NCBI GenBank assembly: GCA_021234155.1
Contig: JAJEKV010000390.1
Coordinates: 62,001 to 126,000, forward strand
Direction of reading: 5' to 3'
Length of the DNA stretch: 64,000 nt
Source: Isoetes taiwanensis
Taxonomy: Eukaryota; Streptophyta; Lycopodiopsida; Isoetales; Isoetaceae
Within the stretch, counting starts at the first letter, position 1. The number at the start of each line of letters is the position of its first letter. Under the pieces are notes generated by a model that saw nothing but the letters and a program-made list of their open reading frames with translations, had not been told where the DNA came from and searched no databases. Shown here one piece after another: positions 24,171 through 42,744 of this stretch. The translations under genes were made by a program, and so were the position numbers.

Positions 24171-26147
24171 GGACTGCACGGGGCTTACGGTGGTGTGCGG
24201 GGTGAACCCTCATGCCCTTTTCTCCTTAGGCGAGAGGGTGCGTGGGTGCCCTTTGGCACCATTTTTGTTTACGATTGTGGCGAGGCAATCGCTTTGTCTT
24301 TTTTTTTTTAGGCTGCGGTGGAGGGGGTGGTGGATGGGCTTGGGATGCGGGATGGTAGTCGGCCAGATTATTAACCGGTTCACGATGACACTTTTCTCTT
24401 CTTGGTGTAAGAGAGGAATTTGCGGAATGTGAAGGGTTTCTTTGGATACTTTCTCCTTGGCCTCGGCATTCTTCTCGAATTGGGGTAAATGCTCGCATTA
24501 TGGGCCCAATTGACTCGCCTCCCCTTGTTTGGCTCTATTCCCTTGGAAGGTGCTTCCAGGTAATGTGTGTACTAAGCTGTTGGGTATTCCCTTTGGAGGG
24601 ATGTTTCCATGGGGAGGGTGTGGGATGAGATTTTGCGGGGGTTTTGAAACACCTCAATTGGTGGAAGAGTAGCAAGTTGTCCATGGCGGTGGGATCACTA
24701 TTGCCAAGTCGACTTTGTAGCACTCATGTGTATCTGACATCTGCGATGTTAGCCCCGAGGGGTAAGATCTGAGGCTTTGGATAAGATTGTTCGAGAAATT
24801 TTGTGTGGGTGGGGATGATGAAGGGGCGGTTGTTAAAGTGGCTTGGTGGAAGTGTCTCGCCCACGGGAGGATGGGGGGCTTGGCCATTCGGATTTGGCAC
24901 TTGCATAGTAAGGTGTTGGTCTCTAAGTTTATTTGGAGCATTCTCCGGGATGGAGCATCTTCTCACAGTGCGGCACTATTGTGGCAATCTCTTCGGCCAT
25001 TGTGTGGCATTTGGAAAGTCGCTCATGCATGTGGAGTTGCCCCGGGCACCGTTGTATGGTCTCGCCTTTCCCACATGCATCCCTTTTCTCTCGCGGGGGT
25101 GTTGCGGGCTTGGGATCACGTGTGTGTGCTTTTCGGCTAGATTATGCCTCGGTTTATCACCACTCTTCTCCTTTCTTGTGGGTTCCTCTACCTCCTGGCG
25201 TACTTGCCCTTGGTCGCCACTGTGCATGCTCGGACGAGTTCGTTGGAGGCGAGCTCTTTGCTCACCTTGGAGGATTGGTATTGGGATGGTCAGCTAGCCA
25301 TTGGGGAGTTCTTTTCGAGCTTCGCTTTCGCTGAAGGGCGGTGGTAGGGCTATCACGGGAACAAGTGGCGGGGAGTATTAGCTACACATACCTATAGTCC
25401 CTGGGGGTGATGTGGTGAATGTGGGGTTTGGAAGGTTCATCCAGATGTTGTATCTTCTTGTTTTGTGCGGTCTTGTTACAGGGTGTTGGCTATTCATGAC
25501 ACTCTGCCCCTGCCGGACAAGTGGTCTCGCGGCTTAGGGTTCTCGATGGCTTCGGTTTGGGCGTGGACATGGAGCTCCACTTCCCCCATCAAGGTTCGGG
25601 TGCTTATGTGGCGGGTGGTGCTTCTTTGTATCGAGGTGAATGTCCTTGTGAGTTAGTTTAGGCGGGTGTGAGCCCTCTTTGCCCTTGTTGTGGCCTTCAT
25701 CGTGAGGCTGCGGGAGCATTGTGCGGTTTTATGCCCTCATTTACAAGGTTGCACAGATTGGGTCGTGGCTCTGTTTCGGTGTGAGATTGAATAGCCAACA
25801 ATTCTTTGCTTCATGTGTATCCTTCGGTGCTTGGCCGCTCGTCACGGCGACAAGCCTTGCATCGATCGTGGCTTGGTTGGTGTGGTTGATTTGGAAGCGG
25901 CGGCGGTTGTGGATCTTTCGGGGGATTGGCCGACTGCGGCCTCTCTCGATTCCTCGACTCAGGTACAAGCTATTTCAAAGCTTTTTGGTGTTCCCGGGAT
26001 TAGTAGAGCGGAAGTTTTCCATTTGGCGGGACTTCTTGGGTGTGGTAGATGGTGATGGTCAGTTTGTACAGCAGTAGAGTTGCAGTTGTTGTGGAGTGTC
26101 GAGGTATCACTGTCTCTTTGGGGCAGTTCTCCTTCCTCCTCACTTTT
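24171..26147 (+). pseudogene. GC-rich LINE 3' fragment inserted in copy C
   Basis: The insert interrupts copy C between 'actagtagaaagg' and 'tattgtgagttc', with about 20 bp of the target missing. Translated pieces show WWKCLAHGRMGGLAIRIWHL followed by KFIWSI near 24840-24940, which is the pattern after LINE reverse transcriptases (W...C.P...GGLGIR...A...K..W). Near 25550-25720 STSPIKVRVLMWRVV and CPCCGLHREA resemble the C-terminal zf-RVT region, and near 25860 WLVWLIWKRRR follows. Several frame changes make it dead. G+C is visibly higher than in everything around it. Confidence 0.6.
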
Positions 26148-26297
26148 ATTGTGAGTTCAATTGCAGGCAGCTAGATGTAACATCAGGGTACAATTTTTGA
26201 AAGAAGATGTACTATCCATATAAGTTGAATTTTGCACGTCCTGGGGAGCTACCATTAATAATGCCGAAGGTTATTATGCCCGCTGGCTAGAAATTTT

Positions 26298-28595
26298 TAT
26301 TGTCGGCCGGAAAGTTTTAGGGCCAGCACCATTTATAATGATGGTAGTCATTACGCCCCCGCCGAGAATTTTTTTAGAATGGCATTTCAGATTATGACGA
26401 CATTAATAATGACGGCTCCAAATTCCTATATAATCGATTTCGCGGACTGGCTGAAAACTTTCGATTGCCTTGAGCGGTCAATGCCTTCGAGTAATTTTTT
26501 CTGCCCGCTATTTTTCGGCATTTTCGGAATTTCTTAGCGTCCATGTTTTGATGGCATTAGAGCAGGTATTTTCCGTGATTTGTTTTAGCTCTTGCTTTTC
26601 TTAGCACTTCTATTGTTTTCATAACTTAACTTTTGTGCTCAGCAAGATCGCGGGAGCCTGCTGATGACTAGAATATGCCTTAGAATTATCTTGCTTTGCT
26701 CTTGGAAGGATACTACGATCTTCTGACTTCCCTGATCCTATAAGCTAGATGTCTTAATCAGTATAATTGCCAAGAAAACCACTCGCAAGGATCACGACTG
26801 CAACTATTTGAAGCATTTAGACAATTTATTTTTTCATCTCGCACTATCATTTGCTATCTGGGTTTGCAGCATTGCATTTATTACGAAGGCCAAGCATGGA
26901 GCTCACGAGGATTATAACGCCATCTTCTGATTGATAATGGTGCATGGAGATTGCACATGCCATCCCACATATAAAAAGTGATCGTCCTAAAGGTCTGTGC
27001 TTATTTCAAAGGACAAGAAAAGGCATTGGAGGACGTCGAGCAGATCGAGATAATGGTGCCAATATGGGAAGTGGGAAGGGACAAAGAACAATGTTCAGGA
27101 TGCCACCATATGTAGCGTGGAGGATATACAACATCTCCAATTCCTAGAATATATTTTCAAGTGGAGAAACTATGGCTCTTCCATGATGATTGCTAGCAAA
27201 AGGAATAAGCTAGCTATTGGGAAGAACAACCCTACTAGCGCCAAAAGTTATAGTTGGATTTTGCCATCATATGAGTCATTGGAACTATCTGGTATCAATG
27301 GTGGTAACAGGAACATTCTTGTTAGTCTCTATCTGCAGAAAGGGAGTGTCTAGCGACAAGAAGCTGAAGCTGTACTTTAAAAGGCTAAGCGAGATGAGAA
27401 GATGCCTTCTCGGATGGACACGAATTGGATGAGAGCAGTGGCGAAGAGAAGACTAGTGAAAACTATAGTCGGCTTGATTGAGCCCTCAGAGGGCAAGGGC
27501 GAAGATGTCGTGCCAGCTTCCTTAGGGGATCCTTCTATTGTAGTAACTCCTCACATTATTACTTGTAGTAACTCCTCCAATTACTGAAAACACCATTTCA
27601 AAGAAAATCTCCACCTATAAGTAAACCTTAAAAAGCTAAATATTGAAAACAGTGACAGACCTTCCTTAATCCCTCCATCCGTGACAACCATTTTCTCTTC
27701 CAATGCAGTCACTAAGCCAAATGTAAAATGCTTTTATCTGCTTGGTGTGAATTGGTTTCTGAAGGTCTTGATGTTTTATTTTGTGAACCAGCTTCTGCTA
27801 ATTCAACACAGACCACACTGCAATGACCATGTGCAGCTTTAAAACTTATCCAACTGAAGTGCTGACTCCTGCCGACATCGTTCTGTTCGAGCTCATTATA
27901 CGGTATCTAATTTTAATCTATTATAAAATATACTCATTGCAGTCATTCCTAATGTGCATTACTTCAAAATTTAGAAAGGTCACATAGACGACGCCAGAGG
28001 AAATTGTCGAAAAAAAATTCTATATAATTTTTGATAAACCACAGTATTTTCTGCACAAACCTTTTGCTCGCTTGTTGGTAAACTGGGGGAATAACTAGAG
28101 TTTGCTAAGGCCTATGCAAGAAGAAGAACTAGGATTCTACGAATAATGAGTACACTGAGTTGAATTTTTGATGCAATGACATAATTGCAAATACTGTATT
28201 CAAAGAGCCTCTTAACCAAGAAGCTCAAATAACTGTCATTAGCAAAAAGACCTCAAGGACGAAAGACAATTCATATCTCTGCAAAAAGGTAATGGAGGTG
28301 GTCGGCAAGTAAGGTGAACCGCAAATTGTTTGATGGAGAGCTTCCAGAGAAACCACACAGAAATTCTTAGCAAAACTTTGCTAAGATACTTGCGAATTAC
28401 GACGAATGTAGAGTTATCTCAATCGCTAGATAAAATTCTTGAAGGTAAGGCTTTTTGAAAATGCAACCTAGGTATTCTGGTAGATTTGATTGCAAACGAA
28501 GGGCAATTAACATTAGGACACTTACATTTATGAGGAGATAACGTATAAACTTTGCTTCATAGATGGGACTAAAAAATGGCTTAAGAATAAGAGAG
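26298..28595. repeat. Tandem unit copy D, truncated at its 3' side
   Basis: Matches copies A and C from the unit head to the phrase 'gactaaaaaatggcttaagaataag', where a foldback element (28596-28753) begins and homology ends. The minus-strand transposase-like gene is therefore absent. It contains the plus-strand conserved segments (26944-27590) and a shortened version of the 106-aa frame. Confidence 0.75.
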
Positions 28596-28753
28596 GGATA
28601 ACGCCCTGACCGAGGGTATTATGCAAAAAAAAAATTTGAGGGTCATTTTGTGTATGGCCGAAATGTCGAGGGCGGAGTTCCAGACATTTTGGCCATACAC
28701 AAAATGGCCCCAATTTTTTTTTGCATAATACCCGAGGGATCAGGGTGTTATCC
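28596..28753. mobile_element. Foldback MITE at the truncated end of copy D
   Basis: About 70-bp arms are nearly perfect inverted repeats. The left arm begins GGATAACGCCCTGA and continues with GGGTATTATGC, an A run, and TTTTGTGTATGGCC. The right arm ends TCAGGGTGTTATCC. The loop is only about 15 bp (GAGGGCGGAGTTCCA). No obvious target duplication is seen. It has no coding capacity. Confidence 0.75.
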
Positions 28754-31700
28754 GCCTTAACAACGTGATCCGAGCGTTTATTTCAGATTCGACGAAGGAT
28801 GCAGGCTCTGTAGCAGCTGCGATGGCATAACATCCTAGTGGGTTATAGTTGATAATGTGTTATAGCTGATAACAGAATTTGATCCAACGGCTGAGATCTG
28901 ATCTCAGCCTATAAACGTAAGCATGATGTTATCAAGACCCTAAAATTCGAGGGAGAAAAAACACCTTCATAGAAAGAAAAAGCATCCCATAGGAGCAAGG
29001 ACCCTCAAAACATTGTCAATCATGATTACATCTAGTCTATTAAGCTTAAGATATCAATCAATCAATCAATCAATCTTGTTAATTTGGGTTTTTCCGGCAT
29101 GGAGGAAAATGTTTTTGGATTTTTTTCTAAACCGATTTCCTAAGATTTTGAGGAAGATTTTGAGGATTTCAGTCGCCGGAAAAAAAACTCCAGTGATCCA
29201 AAAATTAAGTCCAAAATCGAGTAAGTGTTTTCCTTATGATTCTGGTTGGATGAGCGGACACGATTCTTGCAGATGGCGATGGAGATGGAGCCGTGCATGC
29301 TAGCCGGTTAAAAAGGAACCCTAAATCATAAATCATAATGGCCGGATTTAGGATCCCCGGTCTTCCATATATCGTGCATCTTTGGTGCATAACAGATTTT
29401 GGAGTGGAGCCAAGCTTTTACAGGCAATTCTTGGCTTCGAGGTGCACACGATCCCCGAGCTTAATTTCTTCGACAAAGAATGAAGCAGGTCGAAAAGGTA
29501 GGCTTATGCCTTTAATTTTTGGGTAGATCCGGCTACCTATTGTCGACCTCTGCTTTCTCTTTGTAAATCTCTTCGATGGATGCGAAGGTGAGTGATGCAA
29601 TCGATGCATTTTTCAAGCTTAGCATGGGCTCTTGCTTCTATCACATAGTAAACCCAATTGCAAGTGGATATTATTTACAACATGGGCTTATCCTACTCTT
29701 CACAAGAAAGATTTAAGCACCCAAAGAAAGACCTAAGCGCCAAAGGGTGCTTTTCCTCATAGTGTATGTCATAGCTTGGGAGAAATTCCTAGACCGCTAT
29801 CAATCCTCTCAAGGTATTTGTTTGCATATAGATTTTGTAATTCTCTGAATCCATCTTTGAAGTGCTTTGGTGAGAAAGCATGCTTGGTTGGATCTAATAT
29901 ATGCTTGGTTCTTATCTTCATAGATATCTGAATGCTTCAATGTTTTAATCTATTTTCATATGCAACACTTTCACGCTCTTTTGGAATTTACTAGGTTGCT
30001 TCTTTGCATTTCGATTCGGGTTTCTTTGGACTATTATTATCGTCATCAAGAAGTCCATAGCAGCAAAAACATGTCCGAGCTCCTCATGATGCCATAGGAG
30101 CATGATTGCCAAACCTCCTTTGTGCAACAGGTGCACGACAATGACTTATCATTGAAGGACCAGCCTTTGCAATGTTTTGTTCCACAAAGTCTAAATTTTG
30201 AGATGTAGCATATCATTAAGAATGCTTTTGATTTAGGATTTGAAATTTCTATTCAATCTTCACATTGAAATGTTAAATGTAAAATGATTCTTTCATATTT
30301 ACCTTTGCGGATGCAATTTCCATCAAGAATAGAATCCATTATCTTCATGCCATAGCATTAGCTCAACTTCTTTTAGAGGGTGAGTATGCAAGCGTCTTTG
30401 CCATTCTCATCAAGATTTTTTTTCATTGTTTAATAAGGTGTCTCTTTTTATCGCGTCGGTCCATTGTGTGATCCTGTTTTAAAAGGATTTAAACAATAGT
30501 AGATGTCATGCCACTCAAGTTATTCCTTTTATTCTAATTTTAAAAGCAAGCCAATAACATATGTTATCTGTCACGCACCATGCTCATATTTCCTTTTCTA
30601 CCAAAGGTTTATTGAAGTAGTCATTACAATGTTTTGTTGACATGCAGGCGGGTCCATGCTACAATTGAGTTTTTGACAATCCTCCATGTACAAAATGTCT
30701 AAGGTCGTTAAACTTTAAGCGAAGATGTATTTGACAACCTTTAATGGCGGCAATGGATATAGACCATTCAGATTTGATGCAGACCATTGGTAAAATCCAT
30801 GCCTTATGGTAAGAGTTGAAATGCTATTTACAATTTTTTGATGCCCATCCATTCCGATAATTGTTTTTCTTTGCGGATGATTGGTTCTCTTCTCGATAAG
30901 TGTTTCTCTTCTCGTCTTTTTGCCATCCATTCTTGATAATTGTTTTTCTTTTGCGGATGATTGGTTATCTTCTCGATAAGTGTTTCTCTTCTCTGTCTTT
31001 TTGTATAAGGGTTTCCATCGAGGAGACTTGATCGGACTTCTTTTTCATCCAAAAGGTTTTCTTGCGGATACACATATGAGTAACTACAAATCTATGCACA
31101 TGAACAATAGGTGTAGGTGGCATGTAGACCCAACTCCTTTATGCCCTCTCATGCATCGCGGCATTGTTTTCATTAAGCAATGGACATGCAATGGATTATT
31201 TGATTATAAATCTAAGGGTACTAGAGAAGGTGATGGCGGCAAAAGAACACGGAATCTACCACGAGAGGGCACGGTGTGCTTCTTTGGACTCATAATAAGC
31301 TGTTTACATTGAAGGCGATGTAGTTGAATTGCAGCCGACCAATGGGATGCTCAAGCTGCAGATGCATTAGGAGAAGACTTTATTAAAATTATCACTTGAC
31401 GAAGAACCTTTCGAAGTTAACTAAAATATATGGAATTGCTATCAAATTATCCATTGTTTCGGTAGATTGATAAAATTCTCTTTTGTTTGTTAGTCTTCTA
31501 TATTTCTTAGTATATGAGATTTTTGTATCTTATGATCTCTTTATGAATAGGTCTCAAACATGTCGATCGGTTTATCAAGGGACTACCACAATGTAGACAT
31601 CGTGGATCCGGTTTCATATATCGAACAAAGTCTTTTAATAACGTTCAGTGGCAATCAGTCAATCATTGTTCTATGCATGTGGCGGATGTGAAAGTGCATA

Positions 31701-33460
31701 TTACGCAATGTGGTGAAGATGAATACCATTATCAAAATGAAAGCCCAGGATAGAAACCGGCGTTGAGCAAAGGCATTGTGGCAATGACATTTAAGCAATT
31801 GACAATAGAATTTGAACAAGAAGTTCTCTTCTTATCGGTATGGTATGCTAATGTACAAGTACCATCCAAATTGCTTCAAATTTCTTTGACATTGATGTTG
31901 TATCCGAAGCCCGGGCTTTAAGAATCCAAAATGTTTTTGATGCAGGGAGGTAAGCATCTAAAATTGCTGCCTTTCTTTCCATTAGTACTATATTTTGTAA
32001 TTTCCTTTGAAATGTAGCTGTGTTTCTATTTTTCTATTGTGATATGGACAATGAGTGCACTTGCTTTGGCTTTGTGGAACATTTTCGTCTTTATTGACAT
32101 TCATATTTTGGGGCAGGGAGAAGTTCAAGTGTTAATGAAGACGATGCAAGAATATGTACAAGCCGCGCTTACAATGATGTATTCTCATCTTCTATTCCCT
32201 TCCTTCAATGATTGTAGCCTTAGATAGATTTGCATTCTTGATGGAAAATATGGTAGCATTATGTTGCAAATTCGTTATGGTTTGGCATTATGTCGTAGAT
32301 TCGTTTGTAGGGTGAGGTGTATATGCTTTCAAGAGTTTCGGGGCCATATTTGTAGCCTTGAACATTTTGAAAGTGCTTCTTGCCAATTCATGAACATTAT
32401 CAAAAGTTTGGGAAGTTGGCCTTTGTATATGTTAGTCTTTAGATTGCATTTTATTGGACTAGAATTTTGTAAGCTACAAAGATGTGTTGCATGGAGTATT
32501 ATCCGGGAAGTCTACGTATTTTTCCTTTCATTTCAATAGATGCATGGTCACAAGCACCACAAAAGGCGAGAAAATCCTGGTAGCATTTTGTTGCTGCTAT
32601 CAATTTGGCAGGAAAAATCTGATCCAACATCTTTGTTTCTTAGACCTCCTCGAGGTCATCCTGCTATATATCCACCACATTCTTTATTATAAATTTGAAA
32701 TACTTAGCTAGCTATTACAACCTAAACGTTTGTATATAGATGTGCAATCGGTGTATTTGTCAAATTCGTAGAGAAATTTCACAAACAATGACACCTTGTG
32801 CTTGACATAAACATAGCACTATATATAGCATTTATAGATTAATCTTATTTAAAAGAGTCCACATCTTGTATCCCCTATCGGAAGTTGAAAACTTGATGAA
32901 ACATCTGTTATTCAAATCAAAAGTGAATATCCATTGGTGGTGATAATACTTCATCTAGCTTTATGTTTTTTCTATGACATCTTTGGAGACCTCCCAAATA
33001 ATGATAAATCTAGGCTGAGGGGGCAACAAGATTTGGTGATTTCAATGACATTGTTCCCTAGGCGTTCTCACTATTTTACACCCATGAATGAAAAACCTTA
33101 ATGGTATATCCACATACACACAATAGGCCATATCTATTTATGCTCGACTTATTTGTCAAATTCGTAGAGAAATTTTACAGACAATGACACCTCATGCTTG
33201 ACATAAACATAGCATTATATAGCATTTATAGATTAGTGTTATTTAAAAGAGTCCACATCAATTTTGCTTCTAATTTGTATCCCCTATCAGAAAAACTAAC
33301 ATATCATTCCCCTTCTTTCATTCATCCCTTTGGAATACTATCTATCTATGTATTCACCCCTTTCAAATTTTTCTATCTATCTATTCACCCCTTTCAAAAT
33401 TGTAAAATAATATACATATGTTTTTAACCTAATGGCTGTCTACAACAAAATTGGATCAAT
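28754..33460. other. Gene-poor region with simple and direct repeats
   Basis: No gene family was recognised. Visible structures are a perfect palindrome GGCTGAGATCTGATCTCAGCC (about 28894), (ATCA)n at 29052-29074, a roughly 85-bp tandem duplication around 30850-31005 (TTGCGGATGATTGGTT, then TCTTCTCGATAAGTGTTTC), and a roughly 140-bp direct repeat at about 32758-32900 and 33149-33295. The whole may be the body of the Helitron-like element ending at 33487. I could not find its 5' end. Confidence 0.4.
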
Positions 33461-33487
33461 GCCCGGCAACGCCGGGCTTCCATTACT
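33460..33487 (+). mobile_element. Helitron-type 3' terminus (plus orientation)
   Basis: The perfect hairpin GCCCGGCAACGCCGGGC is followed by 8 nt (TTCCATTA), then CTAG and a T in the flank. A GC-rich 3' hairpin 8-12 nt before CTRR, with insertion before T, is the diagnostic end of canonical Helitrons. The same 17-bp hairpin occurs at 50723-50739 in the opposite orientation. The 5' TC end was not identified and no Rep/helicase coding was seen, so this is probably a non-autonomous copy. Confidence 0.6.
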
Positions 33488-33650
33488 AGTTAGGGTTAAT
33501 TTTTAATAGAATACCTTTGATTGTGCAAAGGTACAAATGGCTAGAATAACATGACAACAACAAAATAGGCAAACACATAAGCACTTGCAAAAATAACAAA
33601 GAATAACACATAGGCAATTGACTTCCAATGTTAAACATAGCTATAGTATA

Positions 33651-34577
33651 TCTGGGAAAGGACTCGCGAGAGACACAAAACCGGCCGATAGATAGGCTTG
33701 TCATTCATCACAACAGCAGTATACAATGTTTGGAAGAGAGGGGTAGCCGACCATAGGAACAATATCGGACTACCCCATAAGAAAATATGCCAAGGCAATA
33801 TAGAAGGGCAATGGCGACAACTTCTCACCGGGATAAAAAACCCCGCCCTTTCGGGTTTTCGAGGAAAACCCTAATGAGAAATGGTCGCCACCAACCTCGA
33901 ATGTGTTGCCTGGAGAACAGAGAGAAAACGGACGAAAGCGAAGGCGAACATAGAACCATGACCCCGGACAATGGTGAAAACCTAAGAAGGTAACGAAGAG
34001 GAGGACGAAACGAAACGCTGACAGTCCCCAAAGAATCGGGCGGAATATAATGAAAAATCGCAAGATCCAAGAACTCCCAAAAACCCGAATCTGGTTAGAA
34101 CCACAAAACAAGCATAGCCATAAAAAGAATTTGGATCAACAAAAGGACAGATGAGGCGAGAAATAAAAAATAGGTAGAAAGAACATAACAGGAAAAGATA
34201 GCATCACCCATAGGGTGGAAAAAGCATCATCCAGCGGGTGGAAAATCACTATATCAAAATATGCCTCACCTTCAAGGTGGAAATAAATAGCATCACCCAC
34301 AGGTGGAGAATAACCCAATAGAATCTTGAAAGGAAACAAGAACATGGAAAAGCCACACCCACAGGTGGAGAACACAAAAGTGCATGAACAAATAAAAATA
34401 TATAAATGAAAAAGAGGTATATGCCCACGTAGCAAGGGGGGCAAAGGGGGGGAAGCCACGAGAACGAAAGAATGCTGCTGTGAGAAGACGCCGATAACCA
34501 GGCGGAAAATGACAATGGCCTAATATAGCGCTCGTCCTTTCAGGAATGGCGATCCAGATGGCTCCGGATCGATGGGA
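33651..34577 (+). mobile_element. Hairpin-ended element Y1 (927 bp)
   Basis: Begins TCTGGGAAAGGACTCGCGAG. Near the 3' end GTCCTTT, a shortened inverted copy of that start, is followed by AATGGCGATCC, a palindrome ending CCGGATC, and GATGGGA. Inside it carries a hairpin at 33813-33889 homologous to that of element X, and five short CATCACCC...GGGTGGAAAA-type palindromes (34201-34375). Its end joins directly to the start of element Y2 at 34578. No coding frame was recognised. Confidence 0.55.
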
Positions 34578-40821
<6,244 letters not shown>

Positions 40822-41024
40822 GCTTTCAAAGTTCCGTTTTAATGGTGTATTTTTACACCACCGCTTTGCATATTTTTATCTTCTCTGGAATCAGGCAGGT
40901 AGCATATTCTGTTGTCTATAGCTTTTAGAAATCTAATTCGAGTGATGCCTTAGCATTCTGAGGTTTTGCTCTGGCAGCTTATTTTTTGTTTGCAGAAGAT
41001 TATACACTCTTGTGCCTGCTAATC

Positions 41025-41146
41025 TATAACTAATATCTATATATTTATACTATGTTTCAAGCTCTCCTGTAATTGTCTACCATTGTTCGATCTCGGCAAT
41101 CAGGAGTCTGTTCAGAAACAGAGCTGCTAAATTATTAAATTAACGT
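41025..41146. repeat. 122-bp perfect direct repeat, left copy
   Basis: From TATAACTAATATC to AAATTATTAAATTAACGT, identical base for base (by eye) with 45137-45258. It lies in the histone H3 3' flank and bounds the 41147-45136 insertion. Confidence 0.9.
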
Positions 41147-41379
41147 CAAGGAAAGTTGGTGTGTGTTCTTGATTATGAGGAGGATAACCCCTCCCTTGAG
41201 TGGGTTATGCAAAATAACCCACGAGGCCCGAGCGAGCTCCTTTCTGTTTTTTGTGCAGCAAGCTTTTTCCTTACAGTGATGCAGTGTGTATGGTTCTCTG
41301 TGTTTCTTCAATTTTTCCTCTGTTTCAAGCATGATTTTGAGTGGCAGAAGAGGCTATGGCAGATCAACAGGGAAAATCG

Positions 41380-41640
41380 CCTTGCTTCCGGAATGATGCC
41401 GGATTTGATGCAAGAACAGGGTGAAACTGCCGGATTTGTTGCAAGAAGAGGGAAAATCGCCTTGGCTTCTGGAATGATGCCGGATTTGCATGCAAGGACA
41501 CGATGAAGCTGCCGGATGATGGCGGATTTGCATGCAAGAACAGGATGAAGCTGCCGGATTTGTTGCAAGAAGAGGGTAAAAGCTGCAAGAACAGGGTAAA
41601 TCTGCCGGATTTGATGCAAGAACAAGGTGGAGCGGCCGGA
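41380..41640. repeat. Degenerate minisatellite
   Basis: The phrase GCCGGATTTG(A/T)TGCAAGAA followed by CAGGGTGAA or GAGGGAAAA recurs about six times with variable spacing. Frames on both strands are by-products of this repetition. Confidence 0.7.
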
Positions 41641-42744
41641 TTTGATGTTTTAATGCTTTAGATAGTGAGTTTGCCGGAACACAGCTGCCGAATCTGATGG
41701 ATCTAGCAAGATTTGATGCTGAGTTTTGCCGCAGCAGAGTGATACAGAGTATCTGTTACAGTCGAATCTTTTCACAGAAGAATATTCGAAAGGTTATTTT
41801 AATAATTCATGGAATATTCTATAAAAGCGAATATTCGAGAGATTATCAGATATAACCCTGGCAAGATCTAACGGCTGGGAACGGTTGGATTCAGATAACT
41901 CGCGAGGGCCTGTGGTTAATGACCAATGAATGGCCGCCATGTGGCGACCATTCAAATCAAGAATGATAAATGGGTAAGCATTCTGAGGATCACCTGTTAT
42001 AGCCCGTTTCTGTGCCATATCTGCCGAAACCATCTACCATCTGCCGAAATCAGAGTTCAAAGCGTGAAGCCAGATCACCGTCTGCCGAAACCAGATCTCA
42101 AAGCGTGAAGCCCTAAACTCTCAATTTTTTTATCATAAATCGTCTGTTCTTGCCCGTAATCTCTTCGAATCACTCTGTTCTTGGCCCAAATCCCTTCGAA
42201 TCACTCTGATATTGGCCCAAATCTCTGTTGTTGCATCTAAAATGGCTCAAATCAGCTTGTTCTGGCTTTCCTTGATGTGCGCGACTGGCTGCTGCCAGTA
42301 GCCAGCTCCCATTCCAGAGCAAGAATCAGCGACTTCTTGCTGCTCCACATAACGTAAATGACAGGTGCCAAATTTTCTGCCCTCTCGTCTAATCACTTAT
42401 TGCCACGTGGCATACATTCTTTTAGGGAATGTCAAGCTTACAAGCAATTCTTTTACTTAGGTTGTAATTCTAAAATTTTTACCCTACATTCTTAATTTCA
42501 CTCTACATTCTTAATTCCACTCTACATTCTGTTATTTCAGAACTAAATCCAGAATTTCAAGCTAAACTCATTACAATTAGAAAATAGTACAGAACATTAT
42601 CATTGAATTCATTATATCATTCGAAAACATTACACAACACTTCAGATATATAGAAAATTCACTGTATTCAAAACCCAAAAATCGATTCAACTATTTCAAG
42701 TGAATCAGAGTTACATTGTTAGAAAAAACACAAAAGTAAAACTG

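Larger units (their letters stand above)
18031..26297. repeat. Tandem unit copy C (carries a hAT MITE and a LINE fragment)
   Basis: Full-type unit matching copy A in order. It carries 19275-19867 (hAT-type MITE) and 24171-26147 (GC-rich LINE fragment) as private insertions, and lacks about 310 bp near 21240 inside the DUF7869-like part. It keeps the 265 bp near 20490-20755 that copy A has lost. Confidence 0.8.

Noticed and set aside
24190-25720. Many overlapping open frames of 60-164 aa in the GC-rich block
   Set aside because: They follow from high G+C. Only the LINE-like pieces show a recognisable pattern, and those cross frames.
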